From an uncultured Gammaproteobacteria bacterium (GTDB lineage: Bacteria > Pseudomonadota > Gammaproteobacteria > PS1 > Pseudothioglobaceae): a stretch of DNA of 64,000 nucleotides. Every line of letters starts with the position of its first letter. Position 1 is the stretch's first letter. The stretch covers positions 1-64,000 of the forward strand of contig CAJVZH010000003.1 of the NCBI GenBank assembly GCA_913020715.1, given 5' to 3'. Positions 1 through 8,807 of this stretch are shown here, piece after piece. The position numbers and the translations under genes were made by a program. The notes under the pieces were generated by a model. It saw nothing but the letters and a program-made list of their open reading frames with translations, was not told where the DNA came from and did no database searches.

Positions 1-1250
1 ACGCCAATATTAACTTTGCGCTTAGATTTCGGCATAATTTGCTGCAAAGCTCCGACCTCATCTATCACATCAATCGCTTTATCAGGCAGACGACGATCAC
101 CAATATGACGATGTGTTAGCTCAGCGGCGCTGGTTAATGCTGCCGCAGAATATTTAACTTTATGATGTTCTTGATAATATTTTTTCAAGCCGTGAAGGAT
201 TTTAATTGTATCCTCAACTGAAGGCTCTTCTACATCAATTTTTTGGAAACGACGTGTCAGTGCATGGTCTTTCTCGAACACTTTGCGGAATTCATCGTAA
301 GTCGTAGAACCAATACATTTAAGTGAGCCATCGGCAAGCGCCGGCTTTAATAGATTAGAGGCATCTAGTGAGCCGCCAGAAACACTGCCAGCGCCTATAA
401 GTGTATGAATTTCATCAATAAAGAGAATGGCATTTGGTTTTTTCTCAAGATCGTTGAGAACGGATTTAAGACGTTTTTCAAAATCACCGCGATATTTAGT
501 ACCAGCAATCAATACACCCACATCTAATGAATAAATCGTCGCATCGTGCAACACATCAGGAACTTTTCCGTCAACAATTTTCTTTGCAAGTCCTTGAGCA
601 ATGGCTGTTTTACCCACGCCTGCTTGGCCCACCAATAATGGATTGTTTTTTCGGCGACGAGAGAGTACTTGCACCATTCTCAAAACCTCTTCCTCCCTAC
701 CCAATAAAGGATCTATCTTGCCTTGCTTGGCTTTTTCACAAAGATTGGTGGTGAAGGTCTCTAATGAAGAAGGTTTTTTCTTCTTTTCCTCGGTTTGAAC
801 TGTTGATTCTTCGAGTAACGGCTCGGAAGGTTCAGAAGCTATACCCTCCATCACATCAAGCCTAGATAAATTGTTAAGCTTTAACATGTAGACTGCATGT
901 GACTCTTTTTCAGAAAAAATACTAACGAAAACATTCATTGCGTTGACTGAATTTCTTTGTGCAGATTGCGCTTGATAAACGCTACGCTGCAATACACGCT
1001 GAAAACCAACGGTTGGCACAATATCAATTTCGGCGTCTTCTGAAATCAATGGTGTATGAGAGACAATATATTGCTCAAGCTCCGCACGAAGCTCATCAAC
1101 ATTTACGCGCTTTCCACGCAAGAAAACCACCACCTCATCTATATTAAGAAGGGCTAGCAGAAGGTGTTCAACCGTTACAAACTCCAGGCGACTGTTTCTC
1201 GCCTCAGTCATCACTAAGTTTATTTCTTGTTGGAGTCCGGGTTCAATCAT
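1..1250 (-). CDS. clpA: ATP-dependent Clp protease ATP-binding subunit ClpA (partial, 3' end outside window)
   Basis: ClpA is the AAA+ unfoldase that feeds substrates to ClpP and accepts N-degron substrates from ClpS. About 416 residues are visible, starting at the ATG at 1250-1248. They comprise the N-domain (to about residue 145), an acidic/lysine linker and the first AAA module. That module has Walker A GQAGVGKT near residue 206, Walker B LFIDEIH, and the sensor segment [11 protein letters not shown] followed by LTRRFQ. The second AAA module and ClpP-binding loop would lie beyond position 1, so truncation is by the window edge and not a mutation. The adaptor gene clpS lies upstream on the same strand, but an inverted-repeat element separates the two. 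Identification is firm because motif order and spacing match ClpA and not ClpB, which has a longer middle coiled coil. Confidence 0.95.
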   Translation of the reverse strand, partial: MIEPGLQQEINLVMTEARNSRLEFVTVEHLLLALLNIDEVVVFLRGKRVNVDELRAELEQYIVSHTPLISEDAEIDIVPTVGFQRVLQRSVYQAQSAQRNSVNAMNVFVSIFSEKESHAVYMLKLNNLSRLDVMEGIASEPSEPLLEESTVQTEEKKKKPSSLETFTTNLCEKAKQGKIDPLLGREEEVLRMVQVLSRRRKNNPLLVGQAGVGKTAIAQGLAKKIVDGKVPDVLHDATIYSLDVGVLIAGTKYRGDFEKRLKSVLNDLEKKPNAILFIDEIHTLIGAGSVSGGSLDASNLLKPALADGSLKCIGSTTYDEFRKVFEKDHALTRRFQKIDVEEPSVEDTIKILHGLKKYYQEHHKVKYSAAALTSAAELTHRHIGDRRLPDKAIDVIDEVGALQQIMPKSKRKVNIG

Positions 1251-1643
1251 GGAAAAATATTGCCTTAATTTGATTTCTCATTAGTTAAGATTTTAACATT
1301 ATTCGGCTAATTTTTCACGGCAACAAAACAAATCAAAGTCAACATTTCACATTAGAAAAACGATACAATTAGCAGAGGTCTTTGCATATATCATTTTAGA
1401 TTTGATAGTGAAATTTTTATTATTTTACAAGGCATATTATTTAAAGCCTTACTTACTGTAAGGCGAGAAAAATTAACGCAGAAAAATGGGAAAAACTTCC
1501 TATCCCAGAAGGCTGAGGCGAAAAATGCTAAAAAGTACAGAAAAACCCTCATCAATAGCTAGTGCTATTAATTTCAAATTTTTACATATTTTTTATTCAT
1601 TTTTATCACTCAGCAAATTTTAAAATGATGTATACAAAGACCT
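1251..1643. other. clpS-clpA intergenic region, largely occupied by an inverted-repeat element
   Basis: This gap of about 390 bases separates clpS from clpA, which are usually close together. Most of it (1374-1645) is the inverted-repeat element described separately. The remaining 123 bases next to clpA must hold the clpA ribosome binding site and any independent promoter. I see no convincing full promoter there. Confidence 0.7.
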
Positions 1644-1645
1644 CT
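1374..1645. mobile_element. MITE-like element with about 25-bp terminal inverted repeats
   Basis: The left end starts AGAGGTCTTTGCATATATCA and the right end, read on the other strand, starts AGAGGTCTTTGTATACATCA. The similarity continues through a shared ATTTTA run, giving about 25 bp with only two or three mismatches. The element is about 272 bp, too small for a transposase. The interior holds a 53-codon minus-strand frame (1391-1552) with no recognised product. The right tip abuts the clpS stop codon. The same terminal sequence recurs at 40576-40659. This is the form of a non-autonomous element mobilised by an insertion sequence (IS5-like ends would be my guess, unverified). No clean target duplication could be assigned. 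Confidence 0.75.
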
Positions 1646-1940
1646 AATTTAACTCTCGCAATACACACATTAAAGGCTGGTCGTTTGTTCTAGCAAAGTC
1701 GATGACTTGATTGACTTTTGTTTGCGCGATATCGTAAGAATACGTACCGCAAACACCCTCGCCGTCAATGTGAATTTTGAGCATGATAGCCTCAGCTGCA
1801 AGATCATTTTTTTTGAAAAAGCGCTTTAACACTTCTATGACAAATTCCATGGTGGTGTAATCGTCATTGAGCAAAATCACCTCAAAACGCTTTGGTTTTT
1901 TGATAATCGGTTTTGCCGTCTTGGGTAGAGCCTCTGCCAC
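1644..1940 (-). CDS. clpS: ClpS, adaptor for ClpA and N-end rule substrates
   Basis: ClpS binds proteins carrying bulky hydrophobic N-termini and hands them to ClpA for degradation. The 98-residue protein has the expected size and fold signature: a basic N-terminal tail, then VILLNDDYTTMEFVIEVL, in which the Asn-Asp-Asp segment belongs to the N-degron pocket, then the His/Gly stretch IHIDGEGVCGTYSYDIA. It starts three bases after the lptG stop on the same strand, so the two are probably co-transcribed. Its TAG stop lies exactly at the tip of the inverted-repeat element, so the last one or two codons may have been altered by that insertion. Confidence 0.95.
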   Translation of the reverse strand: MAEALPKTAKPIIKKPKRFEVILLNDDYTTMEFVIEVLKRFFKKNDLAAEAIMLKIHIDGEGVCGTYSYDIAQTKVNQVIDFARTNDQPLMCVLRELN

Positions 1941-1943
1941 AAC

Positions 1944-3026
1944 TTAGCTGGATGACCTTTGTCGCAACATTACAATCGCCAATACCATCACACTGAGACT
2001 TGGCAAAATAGCGCTCGTTAATGGACTAATTGTAAAGCCAATAGACATCGCCGCGCCGATTCGAGAAGTGAGCTCGAAAGACAAACTCAATGCGATTCCT
2101 ACAAATAACTTCTTACCCAGAGAGGTATCCCTATTGGAGCCAAAGATAAAGAGCATGGCTAAAAGAATCATGGCAACCAATGTTAAAGGCTTGACGAGCC
2201 TCTTGTAAAGCTCAACCTCATAAATATCCGCATTTAGCTTATTCTCAATTAAAAATTGAATTTGCTTGTAAATATTCCAAGTGGTTAATTCCTGCGGTTC
2301 CTTGCGTAAGCTGTCAATCAAGTCCTGGTCAAAAGAAACAGATTGACTGTAGGAATTGCGTCTCTTATAAGAAATAATATCAAAATTGGAAGAGCCGTCA
2401 ATCGAAAAAATATCAGTATTGCCAAGCGCCAAAGAGTCGCCATTAAAATGCGCACTGTCGGAGGCAATAACCGCCTCAACTTCGTTTTTAGTGTTCGTTT
2501 TAATCAGCGTGACCCCACTAAAAGAATTGCCATCAAAATTCTTTTTAACATGAATGTAGCTGTCACCTTCTTTAATCCAGAAGCCCTGCTGAGACTGAGA
2601 AGCAAGCGAGTACCCAAGGTCTTTTGCACGAGACTTTTCAGCCATTTCACTCGCCATAGGTGCAAACAATTCACCAATAACAATAAGAACAAAGACAAAC
2701 ATCAATGCAATTCTCGCCGTTAACAGGGTTAACTTGAAAATTGACAAGCCCGAAACCCTCAGTATCAATAACTGACTGGTTGTGGCCAAATAACCCATGC
2801 CCAACACACAGCCAAGCAAGATGACCGGCGACGCGTGTTTGTAGGCAATTTCTGGCATCTGCAGAGCAATATATTTCATTGCGCTGAGACTTGTGTAGTT
2901 CTCTTGGCCAACACTGCTTAGCTCTGCAAGAAAATTGAAAAAACCATAGACGCCAAGCCAAACAACAAGAACCACCAAAGTGTAAATCAAGAGTGTTTTA
3001 GTAATGTAGCGATCGAGGATTTTCAT
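1944..3026 (-). CDS. lptG: LPS export system inner-membrane permease LptG
   Basis: LptG, with LptF and the LptB ATPase, extracts lipopolysaccharide from the inner membrane and passes it along LptC/LptA. The 360-residue protein opens with MKILDRYITKTLLIYTLVV, typical of the LptF/LptG family. It has membrane helices near residues 10-35, 60-85 and 95-120, a large periplasmic beta-jellyroll region in the middle (about 130-270), and three helices in the last 90 residues. The partner lptF, normally directly upstream, is not here: the upstream neighbour is the divergent guaA, 44 bases away. clpS follows after 3 bases. LptG rather than LptF is chosen on the N-terminal sequence and is likely but not certain. 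Confidence 0.88.
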   Translation of the reverse strand: MKILDRYITKTLLIYTLVVLVVWLGVYGFFNFLAELSSVGQENYTSLSAMKYIALQMPEIAYKHASPVILLGCVLGMGYLATTSQLLILRVSGLSIFKLTLLTARIALMFVFVLIVIGELFAPMASEMAEKSRAKDLGYSLASQSQQGFWIKEGDSYIHVKKNFDGNSFSGVTLIKTNTKNEVEAVIASDSAHFNGDSLALGNTDIFSIDGSSNFDIISYKRRNSYSQSVSFDQDLIDSLRKEPQELTTWNIYKQIQFLIENKLNADIYEVELYKRLVKPLTLVAMILLAMLFIFGSNRDTSLGKKLFVGIALSLSFELTSRIGAAMSIGFTISPLTSAILPSLSVMVLAIVMLRQRSSS

Positions 3027-3070
3027 TAAAATAGAGATCTTTGTAAAAAGCTTAATCGACGCCTAAATTT

Positions 3071-4648
3071 ATGTCAAATATTCACAACGATAAAATCTTA
3101 ATTCTTGATTTTGGCTCTCAATACACCCAACTCATCGCTAGGCGAATCCGTGAAATTGGTGTTTATTGCGAACTCTTACCGTATGACGTCAGCCCCCATT
3201 TTATTGAAAAATTTAAGCCGAATGGCATTATTCTTTCTGGTGGGCCAGATACAGTGAGTGAGTCAGATTCGGCAAGGGCGCCAGAAATTGTTTTTGAGCT
3301 TGGCGTTCCAGTGCTGGGCATCTGCTACGGCATGCAGACTATGGCTGTGCAACTCGGTGGCGATGCGCGCTCCGCACAAGATAAAGCGGAATTTGGTTTT
3401 GCTCAAATCAGGGCGCGAGGCCACTCACCACTATTAAGTGAAATTAGTGACGAAATCAATGCCGAAGGTCACGGCCTACTTGACGTTTGGATGAGCCATG
3501 GCGTTGAAGTCACCAAATTACCCCCTGAATTCAAACTAATTGCCTCAACCGATAATTGCGCAATTGCCGGCTTTGCCAATGCCGATAAGCATTATTACGG
3601 CCTCCAGTTTCACCCAGAAGTGACGCACACAAAGCAAGGTTTGCACATTCTTGAGCGCTTTGTTACCGGCATTTGCAATTGCGAGAAAAACTGGACGACT
3701 GACAATATTATTAACGAATTAGTTGGCGACCTTAAAAAGCAAATTGGTGACCAGAAAGTGTTGCTCGGCTTGTCAGGCGGTGTTGACTCATCGGTTGTAG
3801 CCATCCTACTTCAACAGGCAATTGGCGATCAACTAACCTGTGTTTTTGTCGATAACGGCCTACTACGCCTTAATGAAGGCGATGAAGTAATGCAAACCTT
3901 TGCAGAAAACATGGGCGTTAAAGTTATCCGTGCTGACGCACAAAAACACTTTTATGACGCCTTGGCTGATGAGGCTGACCCCGAGAAAAAACGCAAAATT
4001 ATTGGTCGCTCTTTTATTGAAATCTTTGACCAAGAAGCGCAAATCCTCCAAGACATAAAGTTCTTAGCGCAGGGCACTATTTACCCTGACGTCATTGAGT
4101 CTGCTGGTGCAGCTTCTGGCAAAGCCAAAGTGATTAAATCGCATCATAATGTTGGTGGCCTACCAGACGACATGGCCTTCGAATTGGTTGAGCCGCTCAA
4201 AGAATTATTCAAAGACGAGGTGCGCACCATTGGCGTGAAGCTTGGCATACCTAAACACATGCTTTATCGCCACCCATTCCCAGGCCCTGGTCTTGGGGTA
4301 AGGATTCTTGGACAGGTGAAAGAGGAATACGCTGAAATTTTAAGGCGAGCCGATCACATCTTTATGGATGAACTTCATAAGCATGATTTATACGATCAAG
4401 TAAACCAAGCCTTCGCTGTCTTCTTGCCGGTGAAATCGGTTGGTGTAACGGGTGATGAGCGCCGATACGATTATGTCATCGCACTTCGAGCAGTGGAGAC
4501 CATCGACTTTATGACCGCTCGCTGGGCAAGACTGCCTTACGATTTCTTAGACCACGTCTCTAATCGCATCATGAATGAAATTTCACGCGTATCACGTGTG
4601 GTTTACGATATTTCGGGCAAGCCGCCAGCGACTATTGAGTGGGAATAA
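3071..4648 (+). CDS. guaA: GMP synthase (glutamine-hydrolysing)
   Basis: GuaA converts XMP to GMP using ATP and ammonia from glutamine. The 525-residue protein has the complete two-part architecture. The class I amidotransferase domain carries nucleophile C85 in LGICYGMQ and the His-Glu pair in QFHPEVTH. The ATP-pyrophosphatase domain carries the loop LSGGVDSS near residue 235. The C-terminal dimerisation domain ends in PPATIEWE, the standard GuaA ending. Length equals that of the E. coli enzyme. guaB, often upstream, is absent; tadA follows after 15 bases on the same strand. Confidence 0.98.
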   Translation: MSNIHNDKILILDFGSQYTQLIARRIREIGVYCELLPYDVSPHFIEKFKPNGIILSGGPDTVSESDSARAPEIVFELGVPVLGICYGMQTMAVQLGGDARSAQDKAEFGFAQIRARGHSPLLSEISDEINAEGHGLLDVWMSHGVEVTKLPPEFKLIASTDNCAIAGFANADKHYYGLQFHPEVTHTKQGLHILERFVTGICNCEKNWTTDNIINELVGDLKKQIGDQKVLLGLSGGVDSSVVAILLQQAIGDQLTCVFVDNGLLRLNEGDEVMQTFAENMGVKVIRADAQKHFYDALADEADPEKKRKIIGRSFIEIFDQEAQILQDIKFLAQGTIYPDVIESAGAASGKAKVIKSHHNVGGLPDDMAFELVEPLKELFKDEVRTIGVKLGIPKHMLYRHPFPGPGLGVRILGQVKEEYAEILRRADHIFMDELHKHDLYDQVNQAFAVFLPVKSVGVTGDERRYDYVIALRAVETIDFMTARWARLPYDFLDHVSNRIMNEISRVSRVVYDISGKPPATIEWE

Positions 4649-4663
4649 TCAAATCATTGTCTC

Positions 4664-5113
4664 ATGACAACTGACGAACAATGGATGGCGCTTGCCATCA
4701 AACAAGCTGAAAAAGCTGAAGCTTTAGGCGAAGTGCCGGTTGGCGCTGTATTGGTTAAGGACGACACCATGGTTGCCAAGGCCCATAACCAGCCAATCTC
4801 AAAACACGATGCTAGTGCACATGCTGAAATTCAATTGTTGCGCTTAGCAGGTCGTGTAATGCAGAACTACCGCCTTACCGGCACAACACTCTACGTCACG
4901 CTTGAACCTTGCGCTATGTGCTTAGGTGCGATGATGCATGCTCGCGTCTCGCGTCTTGTTTTTGCTGCTTTTGACCCAAAAACTGGCGTTTGCGGGTCAC
5001 GTGTTAACTTAAGCAAAGAAGAGTGCTTTAATCACGAAATCGATATTAGCGGCGGTATATTAGAGGCCGAATCTAAGAAACTTCTACAAGATTTTTTTAA
5101 ATCTCGTCGCTAA
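4664..5113 (+). CDS. tadA: tRNA-specific adenosine deaminase
   Basis: TadA deaminates A34 of tRNA-Arg(ACG) to inosine. The 149-residue protein shows the zinc deaminase signature in full: H53-A-E55, with Glu as the proton shuttle, and P82-C83-A-M-C86 for zinc binding. The segment VPVGAVLV near the N-terminus is typical of TadA. It follows guaA by 15 bases, so they probably share a transcript. Its last four bases overlap the end of convergent fabG. Confidence 0.96.
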   Translation: MTTDEQWMALAIKQAEKAEALGEVPVGAVLVKDDTMVAKAHNQPISKHDASAHAEIQLLRLAGRVMQNYRLTGTTLYVTLEPCAMCLGAMMHARVSRLVFAAFDPKTGVCGSRVNLSKEECFNHEIDISGGILEAESKKLLQDFFKSRR

Positions 5114-5856
5114 ACAGTGTACATGCCGCCATTGACGTGTAACGTCTGAGCTGTAATATAAGCACCACCATCACCCGCTAAAAACAAGACTGCGCTAGCA
5201 ATCTCATCCGGCGAACCCAATCTACCCAATGGAATTTGAGAAGCAAGCGATGCTTTTTGCTCTTCTGGAAGTGCGTCTGTCATATCAGTTTGGATAAAAC
5301 CTGGGGCAACAGCATTAACGGTAATACCCCTTGTACCAACCTCTCTTGCGAGTGACTTGGTAAAGCCCATAATGCCAGCCTTAGCAGCTGCATAATTGGA
5401 TTGCCCAGCGTTGCCCATGGCGCCAACAACAGAAGCGATTGAAATAATACGGCCGGCTTTTTTCTTCATCATGCCGCGTAATACAGCTTTTGACATTTTG
5501 AAAACCGAGGCAAGATTGGTGCTCATGATGTCGTCCCACTCGTCTTCTTTCATGCGCATCAATAAGTTGTCACGAGTGATACCAGCATTGTTAATTAAAA
5601 TATCAACCGCACCATAATTCTCAGTAATCGTACTCATTACCTCGGCAATTTGGTCGTTATTAGTAACATTAAGCGTCAGACCTTGGCCGGAAATACTATT
5701 GTCCTTTAGTGTGCTCGAGATTGCATCTGCGCCCTTGTCACTAGTAGCTGTTCCAATCACGGTTGCGCCCGCATTGCCCAAAGATAATGCAATGGCTTGA
5801 CCGATGCCACGACTGGCACCAGTTACTAAAACGATTTTTCCTTCTAAATTTGACAT
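5110..5856 (-). CDS. fabG: 3-oxoacyl-[acyl-carrier-protein] reductase FabG
   Basis: FabG is the NADPH-dependent reductase of the fatty acid elongation cycle. The 248-residue short-chain dehydrogenase has the cofactor loop TGASRGIG near residue 13, NNAGITRDN, and the Ser...Tyr-x-x-x-Lys catalytic set in SIASVVGAMGNAGQSNYAAAK. It ends in HVNGGMYTV, as in standard FabG. fabD lies 12 bases upstream on the same strand, so they form an operon. The usual next gene, acpP, is missing: fabG instead runs into convergent tadA with a 4-base overlap. Confidence 0.96.
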   Translation of the reverse strand: MSNLEGKIVLVTGASRGIGQAIALSLGNAGATVIGTATSDKGADAISSTLKDNSISGQGLTLNVTNNDQIAEVMSTITENYGAVDILINNAGITRDNLLMRMKEDEWDDIMSTNLASVFKMSKAVLRGMMKKKAGRIISIASVVGAMGNAGQSNYAAAKAGIMGFTKSLAREVGTRGITVNAVAPGFIQTDMTDALPEEQKASLASQIPLGRLGSPDEIASAVLFLAGDGGAYITAQTLHVNGGMYTV

Positions 5857-5868
5857 GGTGAGATCCTT

Positions 5869-6792
5869 TTATTTAATTTCTTCGATGACAGAACGAAGTG
5901 CATCAACATTAATAATAGCCGAACCACTCAGTGATTTGTCAATGCGTTTTGTTAGACCGGCCAATACTTTTCCAGGGCCTGCTTCTATTAATTTATCAAT
6001 ACCCATCGCTGACATTGCCTGAACTGTTGAGGTCCAAAGAACGGGCTTATGCAATTGCGCCACGAGCTTTGATTTTATCTCATCGGTGCTGTTTGCAACA
6101 GTGGCATCAACATTGTGTAACACATTGCTCGCTTGATTGAAGTTTGTAGCGTTCACTGAAACTGAAAACTCCTCTGCTGCGCCGTTCATTAAGGAACAAT
6201 GCGAAGGCACACTGACAGGCAAAACAACAGCGCGCTTGGCTCCAGCCTCTTTCATCACTGCGCAAGTTGCCTCAACCGCGTCTTTATCGCCAGCAATAAC
6301 TACTTGACCAGGTGAATTAAAGTTAACCGCCTCAACCACACCACCATTTGCATTGGCGCAAATTTCAACAACCTTGCTATCATCCAAGCCAAGAATGGCT
6401 GCCATAGCGCCTGTACCAACCGGTACAGCAGATTGCATTAATTCCGCGCGCTTTCTTACCAGTTTAATGCCTTCTGCAAAATCAAGCGAGCCAGCCGCAA
6501 CCAGCGCTGTGTACTCACCCAAACTGTGACCTGCCATACAAACTGGTGATAAATCAACTTCACTAGCAAGCACGCGATAAGTAGCATAGCCTGCAGCAAG
6601 CATTGCCGGTTGTGTGTTTTGTGTTTGATTTAGTGCGTCTTGATCTTCTTGGGTGAGCCTCCACAGATCAATACCGAGCGCATCACTGGCTTCAGTAAAA
6701 ACATCACCAACAAGGGAGAAGTTGTCTGCAAGATCAGACAACATGCCAAGGGATTGTGAGCCTTGACCAGGGAAAACAATTGCGTATTTCAT
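5869..6792 (-). CDS. fabD: Malonyl-CoA:ACP transacylase FabD
   Basis: FabD loads malonate onto acyl carrier protein for fatty acid synthesis. The 307-residue protein has the N-terminal FPGQGSQ motif, the nucleophile S90 in GHSLGEYTA, and a downstream catalytic His in VPSHCSLM near residue 200. Length matches the family. It is the first gene of a fabD-fabG pair on minus; rpmA-rplU lie upstream on the same strand behind a strong hairpin terminator, so fabD should have its own promoter in the short gap 6793-6829. Confidence 0.96.
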   Translation of the reverse strand: MKYAIVFPGQGSQSLGMLSDLADNFSLVGDVFTEASDALGIDLWRLTQEDQDALNQTQNTQPAMLAAGYATYRVLASEVDLSPVCMAGHSLGEYTALVAAGSLDFAEGIKLVRKRAELMQSAVPVGTGAMAAILGLDDSKVVEICANANGGVVEAVNFNSPGQVVIAGDKDAVEATCAVMKEAGAKRAVVLPVSVPSHCSLMNGAAEEFSVSVNATNFNQASNVLHNVDATVANSTDEIKSKLVAQLHKPVLWTSTVQAMSAMGIDKLIEAGPGKVLAGLTKRIDKSLSGSAIINVDALRSVIEEIK

Positions 6793-6829
6793 AGTAATAT
6801 TATGATAAATGAGATTATTTTAGTACAAT

Positions 6830-6853
6830 AAAAAAGCGCCCGAAGGCGCTTTT
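6830..6853 (-). terminator. Rho-independent terminator after rplU-rpmA
   Basis: On minus the sequence is a 9-bp perfect stem AAAAGCGCC/GGCGCTTTT closed by a TTCG tetraloop and followed by a T-rich tail. It lies 21 bases past the rpmA stop and separates the ribosomal protein operon from fabD. Confidence 0.9.
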
Positions 6854-6874
6854 CAATTAATTCAAGGCTATGAA

Positions 6875-7132
6875 TTAAGCAGTTACGATAGAAACGTGTT
6901 GTCTATTGAACTTGCCTTTCTTTTCGAATTGAACTTTTCCATCTGCAACAGCAAACAACGTATCGTCTTTGCCCTTACGTACGTTAGTTCCTGGGTGGAA
7001 TTTAGTGCCTCTTTGACGAACTAAAATGTTACCCGCTAAAACTACTTGACCACCAAAACGTTTTACGCCCAGTCTTTTGGATACGGAATCTCTTCCGTTA
7101 TTAGTACTACCGCCTGCCTTTTTATGTGCCAT
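6875..7132 (-). CDS. rpmA: 50S ribosomal protein L27
   Basis: L27 is a large-subunit protein whose N-terminal tail reaches the peptidyl transferase centre. The 85-residue sequence begins [16 protein letters not shown] and continues [10 protein letters not shown]...[10 protein letters not shown], which is diagnostic. It follows rplU by 9 bases in the canonical rplU-rpmA operon. The GTPase gene obgE, often next, is not present: a terminator follows instead. Confidence 0.98.
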   Translation of the reverse strand: MAHKKAGGSTNNGRDSVSKRLGVKRFGGQVVLAGNILVRQRGTKFHPGTNVRKGKDDTLFAVADGKVQFEKKGKFNRQHVSIVTA

Positions 7133-7141
7133 GGTTGCTCC

Positions 7142-7453
7142 TTATGCCTTAATCTTGTCGATTTGAACTTCAGTAAACAACTGGCGATGGCCTTGTTGCT
7201 TCATAGAGTGCTTACGACGTCTAAATTTTAAAATATGAACTTTCTTGCCTTTGCCCTGAGAAACAACTTTTGCCTCAACAGTAGCTTTTGCAACGAGTGG
7301 AGAGCCCACCTGAACGTTATCACCATCGGCAACCATCAAAACTTCTTTGAAAGTTACTTTCTTACCAGGCTCAACTTCAAGTTTCTCAATTTTCAGAGTT
7401 TCACCTTCGGTTACTCTGTATTGTTTTCCACCTGTTTTAATAACTGCGTACAT
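7142..7453 (-). CDS. rplU: 50S ribosomal protein L21
   Basis: L21 binds 23S rRNA in the large subunit. The 103-residue protein begins [14 protein letters not shown] and contains [16 protein letters not shown], both hallmarks. It is the first gene of the rplU-rpmA pair. A minus-strand -10-like TATAAT (plus coordinates 7488-7493) lies about 35 bases upstream of the start, in the region shared with divergent ppiB. Confidence 0.98.
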   Translation of the reverse strand: MYAVIKTGGKQYRVTEGETLKIEKLEVEPGKKVTFKEVLMVADGDNVQVGSPLVAKATVEAKVVSQGKGKKVHILKFRRRKHSMKQQGHRQLFTEVQIDKIKA

Positions 7454-7572
7454 AACAAATCCTAAACTGTTTGCTAAAAAGAGGGCAATTATACTCGAAC
7501 GACGCTCTTTATGAAAGTGCTATAAGCGAAATAAGTTATAATTCTCCCTTTTTACAACACCAAGAAAAAATC

Positions 7573-8061
7573 ATGATTATTCTGCAAACCAACATGGGTG
7601 ATATTCACCTAACTGTAGACGCTGAAAAAGCCCCTATTACAGCCAAAAATTTCACAGATTACGTTGAAGACGGCTTCTTTGATGGCACAATCTTCCACCG
7701 AGTTATTCCTAATTTTATGGTCCAGGGCGGCGGCATGACAGAAGATATGCAGCAAAAGTCTACAAAGGCCAATATTGATAACGAAGCAAAGAATGGCTTA
7801 AAAAATAAAAAATACACGGTTGCAATGGCAAGAACAATGGCGCCTCATTCTGCCAGTTCACAGTTTTTCATCAACGTAGCTGACAACCAATTCCTAGATT
7901 ACCCAGGGCAAGATGGCTGGGGTTACTGCGTATTTGGCGAAGTAGTCGAAGGCAAGGAAGTGGTTGATAAAATGCAAACCGTTGAAACACTTAATTTAGG
8001 CGGTCACGCGGACGTTCCTGCCGATCCTATTATTATCGAAAAAGCCTACATTCAGGCATAG
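7573..8061 (+). CDS. ppiB: Peptidyl-prolyl cis-trans isomerase B (cyclophilin)
   Basis: This cytoplasmic cyclophilin catalyses proline isomerisation. The 162-residue product starts MIILQTNMGDIHL and contains the cyclophilin core FDGTIFHRVIPNFMVQGGG and AMARTMAPHSASSQFFIN, with the catalytic Arg in FHRV. I start it at 7573: the frame stays open upstream to a TTG at 7471, but a TATAAT -10 element at 7537-7542 would then sit inside the gene, and 162 residues matches E. coli PpiB (164). lpxH follows after 38 bases, as in many gammaproteobacteria. Confidence 0.95.
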   Translation: MIILQTNMGDIHLTVDAEKAPITAKNFTDYVEDGFFDGTIFHRVIPNFMVQGGGMTEDMQQKSTKANIDNEAKNGLKNKKYTVAMARTMAPHSASSQFFINVADNQFLDYPGQDGWGYCVFGEVVEGKEVVDKMQTVETLNLGGHADVPADPIIIEKAYIQA

Positions 8062-8099
8062 CATCTAAGCGGCAGTGCCAAGCGCTGCCGCTAAACACA

Positions 8100-8807
8100 A
8101 TGAGCAAAACGCTAATTATTGCTGATCTTCACCTTACTTCTGTCGAGGGAGAAAAGTTAGATTTATTTTGTCGATTTTGTCAAGCCGAAGCCGCTAACGC
8201 GGACCAGCTCTTTATTCTCGGTGACTTGTTCAACACCTGGATTGGCGACGACATTTCGCTGCCAGACTACCACGTCGCTATTAACTGCCTAAAAGAATTA
8301 ACAAAATCCACAGAAGTTTTTGTCATGATTGGCAATCGTGATTTTTTGCTTGGCAAACGGTTCGAGCATCAATCTGGCTGTAAGCTAATCAATGAACTAC
8401 ACCTTCTTAAACACAACGACCAGGACTATGTTTTGGTTCATGGTGATGACCTCTGTACCGACGATATCGATTATCAAAAAATGAAAAAGGTGTTAAGAAA
8501 CCGCCTTGTACAGTTGCTATTTTTAAGTTTACCGAAAAAATGGCGACTTAAACTTAGCGGTGAAATTCGTAAAAAGAGTGTCGAAGCGCAGAGTTATAAA
8601 TCAGAAGCGATTATGGATGTCAATCAAAGGGCGGTCGATGCACTGATGGCAAAGTATCCTGGTGCTAACCTCATTCACGGTCACACTCATCGACAAGACA
8701 CCCACTCATCAAAGACTTATACGCGCCACGTACTGGGTGATTGGTCAACAACTTCGGGCAATGCTATTGCCTTAGGCGAGACGCTAGAGAGACTTGAAAT
8801 CCACTAA
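8100..8807 (+). CDS. lpxH: UDP-2,3-diacylglucosamine diphosphatase LpxH
   Basis: LpxH removes UMP from UDP-2,3-diacylglucosamine to make lipid X in lipid A synthesis; it is a manganese metallophosphoesterase acting at the inner membrane surface. The 235-residue protein has the ordered metal motifs: IADLHL, ILGDLFNTWIGDD, IGNRD, LVHGDDLCTDD and HGHTHRQDTH. The ppiB-lpxH order supports the call. Its last 24 bases overlap the end of the convergent RNase gene, so the two transcripts must overlap. Confidence 0.95.
   Translation: MSKTLIIADLHLTSVEGEKLDLFCRFCQAEAANADQLFILGDLFNTWIGDDISLPDYHVAINCLKELTKSTEVFVMIGNRDFLLGKRFEHQSGCKLINELHLLKHNDQDYVLVHGDDLCTDDIDYQKMKKVLRNRLVQLLFLSLPKKWRLKLSGEIRKKSVEAQSYKSEAIMDVNQRAVDALMAKYPGANLIHGHTHRQDTHSSKTYTRHVLGDWSTTSGNAIALGETLERLEIH

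Noticed and set aside
527-1147. Several short plus-strand frames at the left end
   Set aside because: They are opposite clpA, which runs through the region on minus to position 1 with continuous AAA+ motifs.
2343-2723. 126-codon plus-strand frame
   Set aside because: Shadow of lptG in the opposite strand; composition is not protein-like.
7471-7572. N-terminal extension of ppiB by 34 codons from a TTG
   Set aside because: The extension crosses a TATAAT promoter element and is not needed for the cyclophilin fold; the start at 7573 gives the normal length.
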